Positions 13,055 to 22,108 of a stretch of DNA of 56,547 bases are shown piece by piece. The position numbers were made by a program, and so were the translations under genes. A model generated the notes under the pieces. The model was not told the origin of the DNA, ran no database searches, and worked only from the letters and a program-made list of their open reading frames with translations. Each line of letters opens with the position of its first letter. The stretch's first letter is position 1. Source of the DNA: a virus; the IMG/VR virus record IMGVR_UViG_3300003894_000008, positions 1-56,547 of that record; one strand, written 5' to 3'.

Positions 13055-15127
13055 ATGAGCAACGGAAAAACCGACGCAAAGACGAAAGCGCCCATCGAGG
13101 AACAGATGCGTGCGATTGTTTATTCTTTGCAGACGCTTGCTGATGAGCAGGTGAAAAAGAAGGTTAGCACGGAAGACCGCTGGCTTGAAGATCTACAGAA
13201 TTATCATGGTCAGTATGATGCGGATACGCTGGCTAACTTAAAGGCGTCGAACAGTTCGCAGGTATTTGTGAATCTGACTCGATCAAAAACGAACGCTTGG
13301 GAAGCGCGTCTTTCAGACATGCTGTTTCCGACCGATGATAAGAACTGGGGCGTTAAACCGACGCCGGTTCCTGAGTTGGCTCAGGCGATTCAACGGGGTG
13401 ACGACACCGCACCTGATGAACATGCGGTAGCAGAAACTTCATCGAAAGCGATGGAGATTGAAATTGAGGATCAGTTTCGCGAGTGTCGTTACAACATAAA
13501 ATCGCGTGACATCATTCGCGACAGTTGTGTGCTTGGTTCCGGCATTATGAAGGGGCCGCTCACGTCTGAAAAAATGAAGCGCAAGTGGGTCGCTCCGCAG
13601 GAGGGTGGAGCGTTCGAGTTGACGCAGGTTGCAGATCCTGCGCCGAGCATGGAATGGGTTGATCCTTGGAATTACTTCCCTGACATGAACGCTCGCCGCA
13701 AGGGTGAGGAGGAATTTGAGTTCGAGCGCCACCTTCTGAACAAGAAGAAGATGCGCCAGCTTGCGAAGCGCCCAGGATTTTACAGGGACGCCATTCGCGA
13801 GATTCTGAAAGAAGATGCGGCGGAAGGCTTGCCTTCTTACGTTGCCCAGTTGAAGGCGATCACGGGCAGCGGCGAAACGATTGATCAGCGGTATCATGTC
13901 TGGGAATACCACGGTCCGATATCCGGTGAAGATCTGAAGTTGCTGTGTGAATGCCACGGCGAAAATGAGATGGCGAAAGCCTATGAGGATGATCCGCTTG
14001 AAGAGCTGAACGTGATTGTTTGGTTTTGTCAGGGCAAGATCCTGAAGTTTGCCGAGCATCCGCTCGACAGTGCCGAGAGCATGTACAGCGTGTTTAATCT
14101 GGAAAAGGACGACAGTTCCATTTTCGGTTATGGCGTGCCGTACCTGATGCGGAACAGCCAGAAGGTTATCAACTCTTCATGGCGCATGGTTCTGGACAAC
14201 AGTGGCCTTTCGACGGGACCGCAGGTTGTTGTGAACAACCAGATGATTGAGCCTGCTGATGGCGACTGGAAGCTGACGCCGCGCAAGTTGTGGAAGGCCA
14301 AGAACAAGAGCAATATCCCGATGGATCATGCTTTCAAGGTCTATCACATTGACGGCAGGCAGGAGCAATTGCTTCGCGTGATTGACGTTGCAAAGAGCTT
14401 TGCTGACGAAGAGACGAACCTGCCGTTGGTTGCGCAGGGCGAAAGCGGCTCGCACCAGACGCAGACATCCGGTGGCATGTCGATGCTGATGAACAGCGTC
14501 AACGTGGTTTTCCGGCGCGTTGTTAAGAACTTTGACGATGACTTCACCACGCCGAACATCCGGCGCATTTACGACTGGAACATGCAGTTTTCACCGAAGG
14601 AGCACATCAAGGGTGACTATGCTGTTGATGCTCGTGGTTCGAGCGTTCTCCTGGTTCGTGAAGTGCAGGCGCAGAACCTGATGCAGATCTTGGTTCAGTT
14701 CTCCGCGCATCCGGTGCTTGGTCCTTTGACGAAGGCTGCGAGCGGGTATCGCCAGATGGCGCAGGCTCACATGCTATCGGCTGACAGTCTGGTTAAGACT
14801 GATGAGGAACTGGAACTTGAAGCGAAGCAGGCGGCAGAAAATCCGCCTCCGCCAGATCCGGAAACAATGAAGATTCAGGCGCAGATGGAGCTTTCCAACA
14901 TGGAGTTGGAGGGCAAGATTGCGCTGGCAGAGATGGATCGCGAGACGAAGCTTATGGCTCTTGCGGCACAGAACGATATGCGGCTTGAAGATCTGCGCAC
15001 CAAGCTTGGTATGCACCAGATCGCCATCGACTCCAAGGAGCGTATGGAGCAGCACAAGACGGCTTCCAAGGAGCGGATCTTTGCTGCCGAAGCTGGCATG
15101 AAGCAGAAATACGGTGAGGGCATCTAA
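13055..15127 (+). CDS. Portal protein, 690 aa
   Basis: The dodecameric DNA gate at the head vertex. Length and context (directly after the large terminase, before scaffold and capsid) fit a podovirus portal of the P22/Sf6 type. The N-terminus (TEDRWLEDLQNYHGQYD) and central DDSSIFGYGVPYLMRNSQKV are typical. The last 120 residues are a long charged Met/Gln-rich coiled coil, as in the barrel region of P22-type portals. The stop overlaps the next start (TAATG). Confidence 0.88.
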   Translation: MSNGKTDAKTKAPIEEQMRAIVYSLQTLADEQVKKKVSTEDRWLEDLQNYHGQYDADTLANLKASNSSQVFVNLTRSKTNAWEARLSDMLFPTDDKNWGVKPTPVPELAQAIQRGDDTAPDEHAVAETSSKAMEIEIEDQFRECRYNIKSRDIIRDSCVLGSGIMKGPLTSEKMKRKWVAPQEGGAFELTQVADPAPSMEWVDPWNYFPDMNARRKGEEEFEFERHLLNKKKMRQLAKRPGFYRDAIREILKEDAAEGLPSYVAQLKAITGSGETIDQRYHVWEYHGPISGEDLKLLCECHGENEMAKAYEDDPLEELNVIVWFCQGKILKFAEHPLDSAESMYSVFNLEKDDSSIFGYGVPYLMRNSQKVINSSWRMVLDNSGLSTGPQVVVNNQMIEPADGDWKLTPRKLWKAKNKSNIPMDHAFKVYHIDGRQEQLLRVIDVAKSFADEETNLPLVAQGESGSHQTQTSGGMSMLMNSVNVVFRRVVKNFDDDFTTPNIRRIYDWNMQFSPKEHIKGDYAVDARGSSVLLVREVQAQNLMQILVQFSAHPVLGPLTKAASGYRQMAQAHMLSADSLVKTDEELELEAKQAAENPPPPDPETMKIQAQMELSNMELEGKIALAEMDRETKLMALAAQNDMRLEDLRTKLGMHQIAIDSKERMEQHKTASKERIFAAEAGMKQKYGEGI

Positions 15128-15324
15128 TGTCAATTGAACCCTTCTCACTCACATGGATGACGATTGATGAGTGGGCTAGGGGAGAGATTGAGGATGCTCG
15201 CGACAACCTAGAAGAATACGACGACGAAGCGCTACGAGGCAGGATCGCGGCTTTACGCGAATTACTGGCCTTGGGTGATTCCGAGCAAAAAGAAGAAATT
15301 ACGTCAGTCGATTACTCGAACTGA
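15127..15324 (+). CDS. Small conserved protein after portal, 65 aa
   Basis: Starts by TAATG overlap with the portal gene. The sequence (WMTIDEWARGEIEDARDNLE then LRGRIAALRELLAL) matches a small helical protein often found after portal genes in phages of this kind. No role is known; an accessory in portal or scaffold assembly is possible from context. The 70 nt after it hold no gene. Confidence 0.75.
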   Translation: MSIEPFSLTWMTIDEWARGEIEDARDNLEEYDDEALRGRIAALRELLALGDSEQKEEITSVDYSN

Positions 15325-15394
15325 TGGGCCGTTGGCATTGTGCCGACCGCCATTTAACTGAGCCGCTTAACTGCCGCTCCGAAAGGCCAAGTCT

Positions 15395-16291
15395 ATGCGA
15401 TTAGATCAAGACGGTAATGAACCCCAAGCAGAGGAAACATTAGACGACTTTGAGGCTGAGTTTGCAGCTATGACTTCTGAAGCACCAGAAGATGAGCCGC
15501 AGCCTGAGCCACAACCAGAGCCGGAAGATGCTCCGATGGACAGTGAGGAATTACCTGCTGACGATGGTGAAGACGACGATGCACAAGGCGACGATCCGGA
15601 TGAACCGGACGCCGAAGAAGATAGTCCGGAAGATCCTGTAGCCGCCCTTGAGGCCGCTAAAGCTGAGATTCAGGAGTTGCAGCATCGTGCGAACTCAAAC
15701 GCGGGCCGGATAGCTGCGTACCAAAGACAGATTGCAACACTCTCTGCTCCTAAGCCTGAGAAGGCTGAAGAGGAAGAGAAGGGGCCGGAAGATCCGGATC
15801 TGGTTGCATTCCGTGAAGAGTACCCAGAAGTCGCAGGCCCGATGGACAAACTACGCCAGCGAGACGCAGAAAAGATCGCATCACTTGAAAGGCAGATCTC
15901 CGCGCTTACGGAAGATCAAGCTGCCAGAGCGGTTGCTTCGCAGGAAGACTTCCTGACAAGGCAACATGGTGACTGGCTTGATGTAGTCGGCTCTGAGGAC
16001 TTTATGGAGTGGGTGTCCAAACAGCCTAAATTCATTCATGACGCAGCGTTGCGCAATGGCGAGCGGATTGTAGACGGCGAAGAAGCCGCTACGGTTGTCA
16101 GTCTCTACAAAGCCTTCAATCGTCAGAATGAACCTGAACCGCAGCCAAGTGCTGCATCACAAAAAACTGCTGATAAGCGTAAACGTCAACTCAAGTCTGC
16201 GGCGACTGTTCCGCAGGGTGACGCCGGTTCTACGACTGGTGTTCCCGAAGACTTCGAGGCGGCATTTAATTTTTACGCCAGCGAAGGTTAA
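15395..16291 (+). CDS. Capsid scaffolding protein, 298 aa
   Basis: Extremely acidic N-terminal half with a PQPEPQPEPED repeat, a central coiled coil (about residues 85-190), and a basic C-terminus (KRKRQLKSAAT). This arrangement and the location between portal and capsid are what scaffolding proteins of P22 and N4-like phages show; the basic C-terminal tail normally binds the capsid protein. AAAGG precedes the ATG. Confidence 0.8.
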   Translation: MRLDQDGNEPQAEETLDDFEAEFAAMTSEAPEDEPQPEPQPEPEDAPMDSEELPADDGEDDDAQGDDPDEPDAEEDSPEDPVAALEAAKAEIQELQHRANSNAGRIAAYQRQIATLSAPKPEKAEEEEKGPEDPDLVAFREEYPEVAGPMDKLRQRDAEKIASLERQISALTEDQAARAVASQEDFLTRQHGDWLDVVGSEDFMEWVSKQPKFIHDAALRNGERIVDGEEAATVVSLYKAFNRQNEPEPQPSAASQKTADKRKRQLKSAATVPQGDAGSTTGVPEDFEAAFNFYASEG

Positions 16292-16305
16292 AGGAAACCT
16301 GAAAT

Positions 16306-17301
16306 ATGACCACGACTGCTTATGGCGATATTAGCCAGCGTACCGCTGCCTACGCCGCAAAAACGATGCTGTCTCACGCCGAGCCGGTATTGATCCTTCA
16401 GAAATTCGGCATGACGAAGCCGGTTCCGAAGAACACCGCGAACAACGTTAAGTTCCGTCGCCCTGTTCCGTTCTCCGCTGAGACGACTCCGTTGGTTGAA
16501 GGCGTTACGCCGACCGCCCAGCAGATGTCTTACGAAGATGTCTCTGCCACGCTGTACCAGTATGGCAAGCCCATCGAGATCACGGATCAGGTTGCCGATA
16601 TGTCGGAAGATCCTGTTCTTAAGGATGCCGCCATGCTGGCTGGCGAGCAGGCTGCTCTGACCACTGAAATGGTCACTTACGGCGCAGTCAAAGCCGGAAC
16701 GAGTGTTTTCTATGCTAACGGCTCCGCCCGTACATCTGTCAACACCGCGATCTCGCTGAATAAACAGCGTGCCGTGACTCGTTCGCTCAAGGCTCAGAAG
16801 GCCAAGAAGATCACCAGCATCCTTGATGGTAATGTCAACTACAACACCACGCCGATTGAAGCGGCTTATGTTGCTGTTGCTCACACCGATCTGGAAGCTG
16901 ACCTTCGCGGTCTGACCGGCTTCACGCCTGTTGCCGAATATGGTAGCCGCAAGCCGATCTGTGCTGAAGAAATCGGTTCTGTTGAAGACGTGCGCTACGT
17001 CCTCTCTCCGGAACTGTCTCCGTTCCAGGCTGGCGGTTCCGCCACTCTGAACGGCATGGTCGCTGATGACTCAACGAACGTTGATGTATATCCGGTCCTG
17101 TTCTTCGGTCGTGAGGCCTTCGGTGTTGTTCCGCTTAAGGGCGCGAACTCCATGACGCCGATGGTGATCAATCCTGGCACTCCTTCGAAGTCTGATCCTC
17201 TGGGTCAGCGCGGTTACGTTTCTTGGAAATGTTACCACGCTGCCGTGATCCTGAACCAGACTTGGATGGCTCGTTTGGAAGTTGGCGTTACCGACCTGTA
17301 G
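16306..17301 (+). CDS. Major capsid protein, N4-gp56 family, 331 aa
   Basis: Matches the N4-gp56/P22-type capsid family by its N-terminal KFRRPVPFSAETTPLVEGVT, followed by QMSYEDVSATLYQYGKPIEI, and AAYVAVAHTDLEADLRGLTGF. HK97-fold capsid subunit expected. AAAGGAAAC precedes the ATG. A strong intrinsic terminator follows (17328-17355), as is usual after the most abundant virion gene. Confidence 0.9.
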   Translation: MTTTAYGDISQRTAAYAAKTMLSHAEPVLILQKFGMTKPVPKNTANNVKFRRPVPFSAETTPLVEGVTPTAQQMSYEDVSATLYQYGKPIEITDQVADMSEDPVLKDAAMLAGEQAALTTEMVTYGAVKAGTSVFYANGSARTSVNTAISLNKQRAVTRSLKAQKAKKITSILDGNVNYNTTPIEAAYVAVAHTDLEADLRGLTGFTPVAEYGSRKPICAEEIGSVEDVRYVLSPELSPFQAGGSATLNGMVADDSTNVDVYPVLFFGREAFGVVPLKGANSMTPMVINPGTPSKSDPLGQRGYVSWKCYHAAVILNQTWMARLEVGVTDL

Positions 17302-17327
17302 GCCGGTAGCACTATAAACCCTTAAAG

Positions 17328-17355
17328 GGGCGCTCTTAACGGAGCGCCCTTTTTT
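17328..17355 (+). terminator. Intrinsic terminator after capsid gene
   Basis: GGGCGCTC (17328-17335) pairs perfectly with GAGCGCCC (17342-17349) around a 6-nt loop, followed directly by six T. It is a canonical rho-independent terminator. Confidence 0.85.
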
Positions 17356-17378
17356 CTTAGATATAAGGAATCCTGAAA

Positions 17379-17696
17379 ATGGAAATCAAGATTGGTACGG
17401 TTGAGGGAACTGGTTCCGCGATCAACGTTTCGTGTGGCTTTATTCCCGATTATGTCGAAATCATCAACATCGACAGTGCTGCTGGCTTTGAAAAAGGCGA
17501 GTGGATCACTGGCATGGCTGATCCTTCGGCTTACAAAACTGTTGCTGCTGGTACTCGCACGAAGATCACCAGCACGGGCATCGGCACTTATGCCGGTTCC
17601 ACGACTGCCGGTAAGGGCTTCACCATTGGCGCAGATACGGATCTGAATGTCAGCGGCGAAACCATTGCTTATCGCGCAATTCGTAACGTTCTGTAA
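17379..17696 (+). CDS. Probable capsid decoration protein, 105 aa
   Basis: A beta-rich, Gly/Thr-rich small protein starting MEIKIGTVEGTGSAINVSCG and continuing FIPDYVEIINID, a pattern shared with small proteins encoded after capsid genes in related phages. AAGGAA lies upstream, and the gene is flanked by two terminators, suggesting independent dosage. Decoration or head-fibre role is inferred from size, composition and place. Confidence 0.7.
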   Translation: MEIKIGTVEGTGSAINVSCGFIPDYVEIINIDSAAGFEKGEWITGMADPSAYKTVAAGTRTKITSTGIGTYAGSTTAGKGFTIGADTDLNVSGETIAYRAIRNVL

Positions 17697-17745
17697 AACC
17701 CCTCCTTCGCTCTCTCTCTCCCCTCCCTGTGGTGAGCGAAGGGAT

Positions 17746-17787
17746 GGCGGCTCCACTGTGATACGGCGGTGGAGCCGCCTTTTTATT
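17746..17787 (+). terminator. Intrinsic terminator
   Basis: GGCGGCTCCAC (17746-17756) and GTGGAGCCGCC (17769-17779) form a perfect 11-bp stem with a 12-nt loop, followed by TTTTTATTT. A canonical rho-independent terminator. Confidence 0.85.
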
Positions 17788-17803
17788 TAGGAGAATAAAT
17801 GCA

Positions 17804-18115
17804 ATGGCAAAGTCGCCAGCGAAAGAAGCGAAGCCCACGAAAAAACGTGCGCACAAAGAAGATGGAAAGTTTAAGGCTGATGATCCGTCAACGCCGGATG
17901 TTAATGAAGCATTTGAACAGCCTGTGGAAGAAGCGCCTAAACCGGCGAAGGCTTCCGTAAAGAACGTAACTGTTGTGGTTTCTCACAAAGATCAGGTCTT
18001 TGTGAACGTCAATGGTCGTCGTCGCGACATCGAGCGTGGCGTTCCCACAAGCATCCCAGCCGAAATGGTTGACGTGCTTATCAATGGCGGTGTGTCCGTC
18101 GAAATCAAGAAATAA
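17804..18115 (+). CDS. Hypothetical head/neck-region protein, 103 aa
   Basis: The first 50 residues are Lys/Pro/Glu-rich and probably disordered; the rest (NVTVVVSHKDQVFVNVNGRR onward) is a small beta domain. The AGGAG site lies 11 nt before this ATG. An earlier ATG at 17798 opens a different frame that looks random. The place between capsid and head-tail genes suggests a head-completion role; not proven. Confidence 0.7.
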   Translation: MAKSPAKEAKPTKKRAHKEDGKFKADDPSTPDVNEAFEQPVEEAPKPAKASVKNVTVVVSHKDQVFVNVNGRRRDIERGVPTSIPAEMVDVLINGGVSVEIKK

Positions 18116-18125
18116 GGAAAAGAAC

Positions 18126-18641
18126 ATGGCAGACGGCATGAGAGATGTCGCTCTCGAAGATGCGACAGTGGATGACCTGACTTGGCACGCCAAGAACGTG
18201 CTGGGTCTTGATATTTATCCTGGAACGGGCAAGCCGAAGCTTCTGGCGAAGATCAAAGAGGCTGGCTGGGAGCGTGCAAACATTAGCGTTCCAGTGGAGG
18301 CAAAGCCGGTTGACGGTGAATTTGTCAAGCCGACTTCACCAACGCCAGCGCCTCAGAAGATTGGCGAGGACAGGTCAGGAAAGAATGATCCAATGGTTAA
18401 GATCATGATTCCAAAGCAAGCTGGTCCTGGCGGTGATCGTCCGGTTTCCGTTGGCGTGAACGGCACACACATCCTTATCCCTCGCGAGGAAGAGGTTGAG
18501 GTTGCTGCTCGCTATGTTTTGGTTCTTCAAAACGCTGTGCAGACGGAATATTTGCAGAACGAAGAAACCAATGAGGTCATTGGTCGCGATGTTCTGATGC
18601 ACCCCTTTAACATTTTGTCGGGACGTGAACACGTACAATGA
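18126..18641 (+). CDS. Head-tail region protein with HeH/SAP-like helix, 171 aa
   Basis: The start at 18126 (MADGMRDVALEDATVDD) follows AAGGAAAAG. Residues 12-42 (LTWHAKNVLGLDIYPGTGKP followed by KLLAKIKEAGW) resemble a HeH/LEM-type helix-extended-helix. The C-terminal part has VNGTHILIPREEEVEV, YVLVLQNAVQTEY and a terminal FNIL segment, as in small virion proteins of related phages. Possible head-completion protein. Overlaps the next gene by ATGA. Confidence 0.7.
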   Translation: MADGMRDVALEDATVDDLTWHAKNVLGLDIYPGTGKPKLLAKIKEAGWERANISVPVEAKPVDGEFVKPTSPTPAPQKIGEDRSGKNDPMVKIMIPKQAGPGGDRPVSVGVNGTHILIPREEEVEVAARYVLVLQNAVQTEYLQNEETNEVIGRDVLMHPFNILSGREHVQ

Positions 18642-19309
18642 GTACATTCCTTGAACTCTGTCAGGATGTAGCACGCGAAAGTGGCACTATATCCGGAACT
18701 CAGCCCACAACCGTAGCCAGCCAGACAGGACGTTTGGCGAAGATTGTTGACTGGACGATTGATGCTTGGCGTCGAATCCAGAATGATCGCAACGCATGGA
18801 AGTGGATGAGGACAGAGTTCTCTGGAAGCATCACATCGGGAACGGCGCGGTACACTGCCGCATCGTTCTCGTTATCCCGCCATGCTCGCTGGCTGACAGA
18901 CGCCAATAACCTGACGATCTACAAGACGGCGACGGGCGTATCTGATGAAAGCGCCTTGACGGTTATAAGCTGGGATACATGGCGACAGACATACGGGCGC
19001 GGTAGCCAGACGAACAACCGGCCTGTTTCCTATGCAGTGTCTCCGTCCGGAGAACTGTGCTTTGGTCCGATTCCGGATGACAGTTACACCATTAATGGTG
19101 AATACTACAAATCCCCCCAGATACTAGCAGACAACACTGATGAGCCGGAATGTCCTGCTCGCTTCCATCAGATCATTGTGCAGAGGGCGCTTGTGTCGCT
19201 CGCAGAGCATGACGAGGCACTGGTGACGGCTGCTGCTGCTCAGAAGAACTACAATGAGATCATGCTCGACCTTGAGAGTGATCAGCTTCCAACCATTGCT
19301 CTAGGCTAA
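18638..19309 (+). CDS. Head-to-tail adaptor protein, 223 aa
   Basis: Begins MSTFLELCQDVARESGTIS and continues with VDWTIDAWRRIQNDRNAWKW, the signature of the gp6-like adaptor found in podoviruses after the capsid genes. It would sit beneath the portal and provide the platform for the tail tube. About 220 aa is the usual family length. Stop is followed by a 5-nt gap before the next gene. Confidence 0.8.
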   Translation: MSTFLELCQDVARESGTISGTQPTTVASQTGRLAKIVDWTIDAWRRIQNDRNAWKWMRTEFSGSITSGTARYTAASFSLSRHARWLTDANNLTIYKTATGVSDESALTVISWDTWRQTYGRGSQTNNRPVSYAVSPSGELCFGPIPDDSYTINGEYYKSPQILADNTDEPECPARFHQIIVQRALVSLAEHDEALVTAAAAQKNYNEIMLDLESDQLPTIALG

Positions 19310-19314
19310 TCATA

Positions 19315-19740
19315 ATGGCTCAGAAGACGCATTACTTCGCCTTTAAAGGTGGGCTTGATCTTGTCACGCCTTCAATTACCAAGCCGGAAGGTGCGTTGAT
19401 TCAGGGTTTGAATTATGAGCCTGTGTCGCGCGGCTACAGGCGCGTTGACGGCTACGAGCGCTTTGATGGTCAGCCACAGCCGTCGCAACAGCAGTATTGG
19501 ACGCTTGCGTTTACGTCAGGCCAGAACGAGCCGACTGTTGGATATGTGGTTACTGGCGCTACGAGCGGCGCAACTGGCGTTGTGGTAGATGTGGTCGTTT
19601 CAAGCGGCTCATGGGCTGGCAATGACGCTGTTGGATACATCGTTATACGACTCGCCACGGGGACGTACTCAGCGTCCGAAAACATAACATTATCTGCGCC
19701 TGTCAGTTTCGACAGCGGCTTTACATCGGGATTCTACTAA
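19315..19740 (+). CDS. Tail protein, N-terminal part, 141 aa (split gene)
   Basis: Starts MAQKTHYFAFKGGLDLVTPS and includes LNYEPVSRGYRRVDGYERFD, hallmarks of the N-terminus of a large tail/neck protein that in other phages of this type continues as one chain for about 700 residues. Here the frame stops after a VTGATSGATGVVVDVVVSSG block. The matching remainder appears at 20423-22108, which contains its own VxTGGTSGAT...TSGDWSTNDAVGY block. The split lies between the two repeated blocks. Confidence 0.75.
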   Translation: MAQKTHYFAFKGGLDLVTPSITKPEGALIQGLNYEPVSRGYRRVDGYERFDGQPQPSQQQYWTLAFTSGQNEPTVGYVVTGATSGATGVVVDVVVSSGSWAGNDAVGYIVIRLATGTYSASENITLSAPVSFDSGFTSGFY

Positions 19741-19741
19741 T

Positions 19742-20419
19742 ATGGCTGATACTGAAAGAACACTCACCTCTCTACAGACGCTTATGGCGGATAACGCGAC
19801 AGGTGACATTAGTCCGCAAGATATTCGTGATATGCTCGTTTCAACGTCCAGCGAGAAAATCTTGAAGGCGGCGACGACACCTTTGTATGACGATTACATT
19901 ATCCCCGGTATTTCGCTTGGGAAGACAGCCACGAACCCGCCTGATCTTGTGGAACTCAGGAATGGAATCTACCTGAATGCGTTCGATCAGACCACATCCG
20001 AACAGGGTTTTTTCGCGGTTCATCTCCTGCACGATCTTAAATATGGAACGGATATGACGTGGCATGTGCATTGGACACACAACAACGCATCTCCTTCCGG
20101 CGCTGTAAAATGGAACATTGATTACTCAATGGCGAAGGGCTACGAAACGGACACTTTCGACGCGCCAACAACGATCACAACCACTCAAACTGCGGCGGCA
20201 CAATACACGCACCATATCACTCCGGACGATATGACTGTTCCATTTTCAGCTTCGATGGAACCTGACAGTGTTATCATAGGGCGCATCTACCGCGACGCTG
20301 GTGACGCCGCCGACACGTTTGCAGATGACGCATTCCTGATCCAGTTCGACCTTCATTATCAAATGGCTCAATATGGCACAGAAGAGCGCAACAGGCCGTT
20401 CACTTCGGCGGGCTGGTAA
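19742..20419 (+). CDS. Virion protein inserted in the split tail gene, 225 aa
   Basis: Starts MADTERTLTSLQTLMADNAT and includes GDISPQDIRDMLVS, an N-terminal pattern seen in phage tail or head-fibre proteins that attach to virions. The rest (FFAVHLLHDLKYGTDMTWHV followed by HWTHNN, and later FLIQFDLHYQ) is a beta-sandwich-like domain. It begins one base after the stop of the N-terminal tail part and has no Shine-Dalgarno. A fibre or decoration role is inferred. Confidence 0.7.
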   Translation: MADTERTLTSLQTLMADNATGDISPQDIRDMLVSTSSEKILKAATTPLYDDYIIPGISLGKTATNPPDLVELRNGIYLNAFDQTTSEQGFFAVHLLHDLKYGTDMTWHVHWTHNNASPSGAVKWNIDYSMAKGYETDTFDAPTTITTTQTAAAQYTHHITPDDMTVPFSASMEPDSVIIGRIYRDAGDAADTFADDAFLIQFDLHYQMAQYGTEERNRPFTSAGW

Positions 20420-20422
20420 GCA

Positions 20423-22108
20423 ATGAGCGTTGTTACTGTTGGTGTTGCGACTGGGGCCGCAAGCCTTTCAGGAGCGGCTACTGACGCGCTTGACTCGACA
20501 TACACGCAGGCCGCTATTGAGGCTGCTCGATCATTGATAAGCTCGCCAACCGGCTCCGGCTCTGTTCTTGGCGTGTGGCGATATAACGGCAAGACATACG
20601 CTTTTCGGAACAATGCAGGCGGCACTGCCTGCGATATGTTTGAAAGCAGTTCAAGCGGCTGGTCACAGATCACGCTTGGCAACACGGTTGATTTTACTGC
20701 TGGCACGACAGCCTTCGCTGTTGGCGAAACCTTGACAGGCGGGACATCCGGCGCGACTTCAATTATTAGCAATGTGGTGGTTACATCTGGCGACTGGTCA
20801 ACGAATGATGCAGTCGGCTATTTGGTTATCGGCACAGTGACAGGCGGGCCTTATCAGGCGGAGACAGGAACCAGTGTGTCGGGTAGCGCGACGATAGCAG
20901 CCGAGGCAGCTATCACGCTACAGCCCAGCGGTCGCTTTGACTTTGTGAACAACAACTTTGGCGGCTCTGCCGGTTCCGTGAAGATGTACGGCGTCGATGG
21001 CGTGTCAGAGGGTTTCGAGTGGGATGGCACGGTGTTCACGCCGATCCGCACCGGAATGTCCACGGATACGCCGACAAGGGTGTTCGCGCACAAGAAGCAC
21101 CTTGTATACGCTTATCCTGGCGGCTCTTTGCAGCATTCGGGCATAGGAACGCCCTATGTCTGGACTTTGCTCTCTGGGGCGGCGGAAATCGGCTTAGGTG
21201 ACGAAATAACAGGCTTTATTAATGCCGCTGGTGTCCTTGGCATATACACGAAGCGCACGACATCCTTCCTTTACGGATCGAGCGCCGCTGACTGGGAATT
21301 GAAAACGCTCAGTCAGGAATCAGGTGCGCATGACTGGACGATGCAAGAAGTCGCTGGAAAGTATGTTCACACCGACGCTGCTGGTGTTCGCGATCTCAGC
21401 GCAACCACGGCATATGGCGACTTTGATATCGGGCGCATGTCGTTCTTAACAGATCCTTGGTTTGATACTGTAAAGACGACTGGCGGAAGTCTCGCGGCTA
21501 CAACTCGCGTTAAGGCGAAAAACCAGTATCGGATCTTCTACGACAATGGCTCCGGCATGACGATGGACATGAGTAAGGGGGTTGCTGAATTTGTACCTTT
21601 TAATCTTGGTATCACAGTTACATGCGCCTGTTCTGTTGAGGATGATGATGGAACTGAGTGGGTGCTTGTGGGCGCAAGCAATGGATATGTCTATCGGCTG
21701 GACGTTGGCACCAGTTTCGATGGAAGTGCCGTAACAGCTTATGTTCGCTTCTCGTTCAATAGTGTGAAGTCGCATTCGTACAATAAGCGTTTCCACAAGG
21801 CTTTGCTTGAACTTGAAGCGGGTCCGTCAACTGTTGTGAAGATCTCCGCAGACTTTGCGTATGGAGATCCTAATGCGCCGTCACAGATCGAGGAATCATT
21901 CACCGTGTCTGGTGGTGGTGGTTTCTGGGGTGAGGCCAACTGGAATGAATTTTATTGGTCGTCGCAGGCAGAGGGGCTTGCAGATGCCGACATCGACGGA
22001 TTCGGCAACAACGTCAGTATCGTGCTGGCGTCTGAAGCAACTTACGAAGAACCCCATACCCTGCACGGTATGACCATTTATTACTCAGATCGAGGATTGA
22101 AGCGGTGA
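20423..22108 (+). CDS. Tail protein, C-terminal part, 561 aa (split gene)
   Basis: Carries the rest of the large tail protein: GSVLGVWRYNGKTYAFRNNA near residue 47, then beta-rich repeats and a C-terminal half with LVGASNGYVYRLDVGTSFDG and KRFHKALLELEAG. The opening MSVVTVGVATGAASLSGAAT begins mid-protein relative to single-chain versions. A GGTSGAT / SGDWSTNDAVGYLVIG block at about residues 95-140 repeats one in the N-terminal part. Probably forms the tail tube or hub. Confidence 0.75.
   Translation: MSVVTVGVATGAASLSGAATDALDSTYTQAAIEAARSLISSPTGSGSVLGVWRYNGKTYAFRNNAGGTACDMFESSSSGWSQITLGNTVDFTAGTTAFAVGETLTGGTSGATSIISNVVVTSGDWSTNDAVGYLVIGTVTGGPYQAETGTSVSGSATIAAEAAITLQPSGRFDFVNNNFGGSAGSVKMYGVDGVSEGFEWDGTVFTPIRTGMSTDTPTRVFAHKKHLVYAYPGGSLQHSGIGTPYVWTLLSGAAEIGLGDEITGFINAAGVLGIYTKRTTSFLYGSSAADWELKTLSQESGAHDWTMQEVAGKYVHTDAAGVRDLSATTAYGDFDIGRMSFLTDPWFDTVKTTGGSLAATTRVKAKNQYRIFYDNGSGMTMDMSKGVAEFVPFNLGITVTCACSVEDDDGTEWVLVGASNGYVYRLDVGTSFDGSAVTAYVRFSFNSVKSHSYNKRFHKALLELEAGPSTVVKISADFAYGDPNAPSQIEESFTVSGGGGFWGEANWNEFYWSSQAEGLADADIDGFGNNVSIVLASEATYEEPHTLHGMTIYYSDRGLKR

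Noticed and set aside
13439-14059. 206-codon minus-strand frame inside the portal gene
   Set aside because: Shadow of a well supported portal reading frame; no Shine-Dalgarno.
16288-16884. 198-codon minus-strand frame opposite the capsid gene
   Set aside because: Antisense of the N4-gp56 capsid frame, without start signals.
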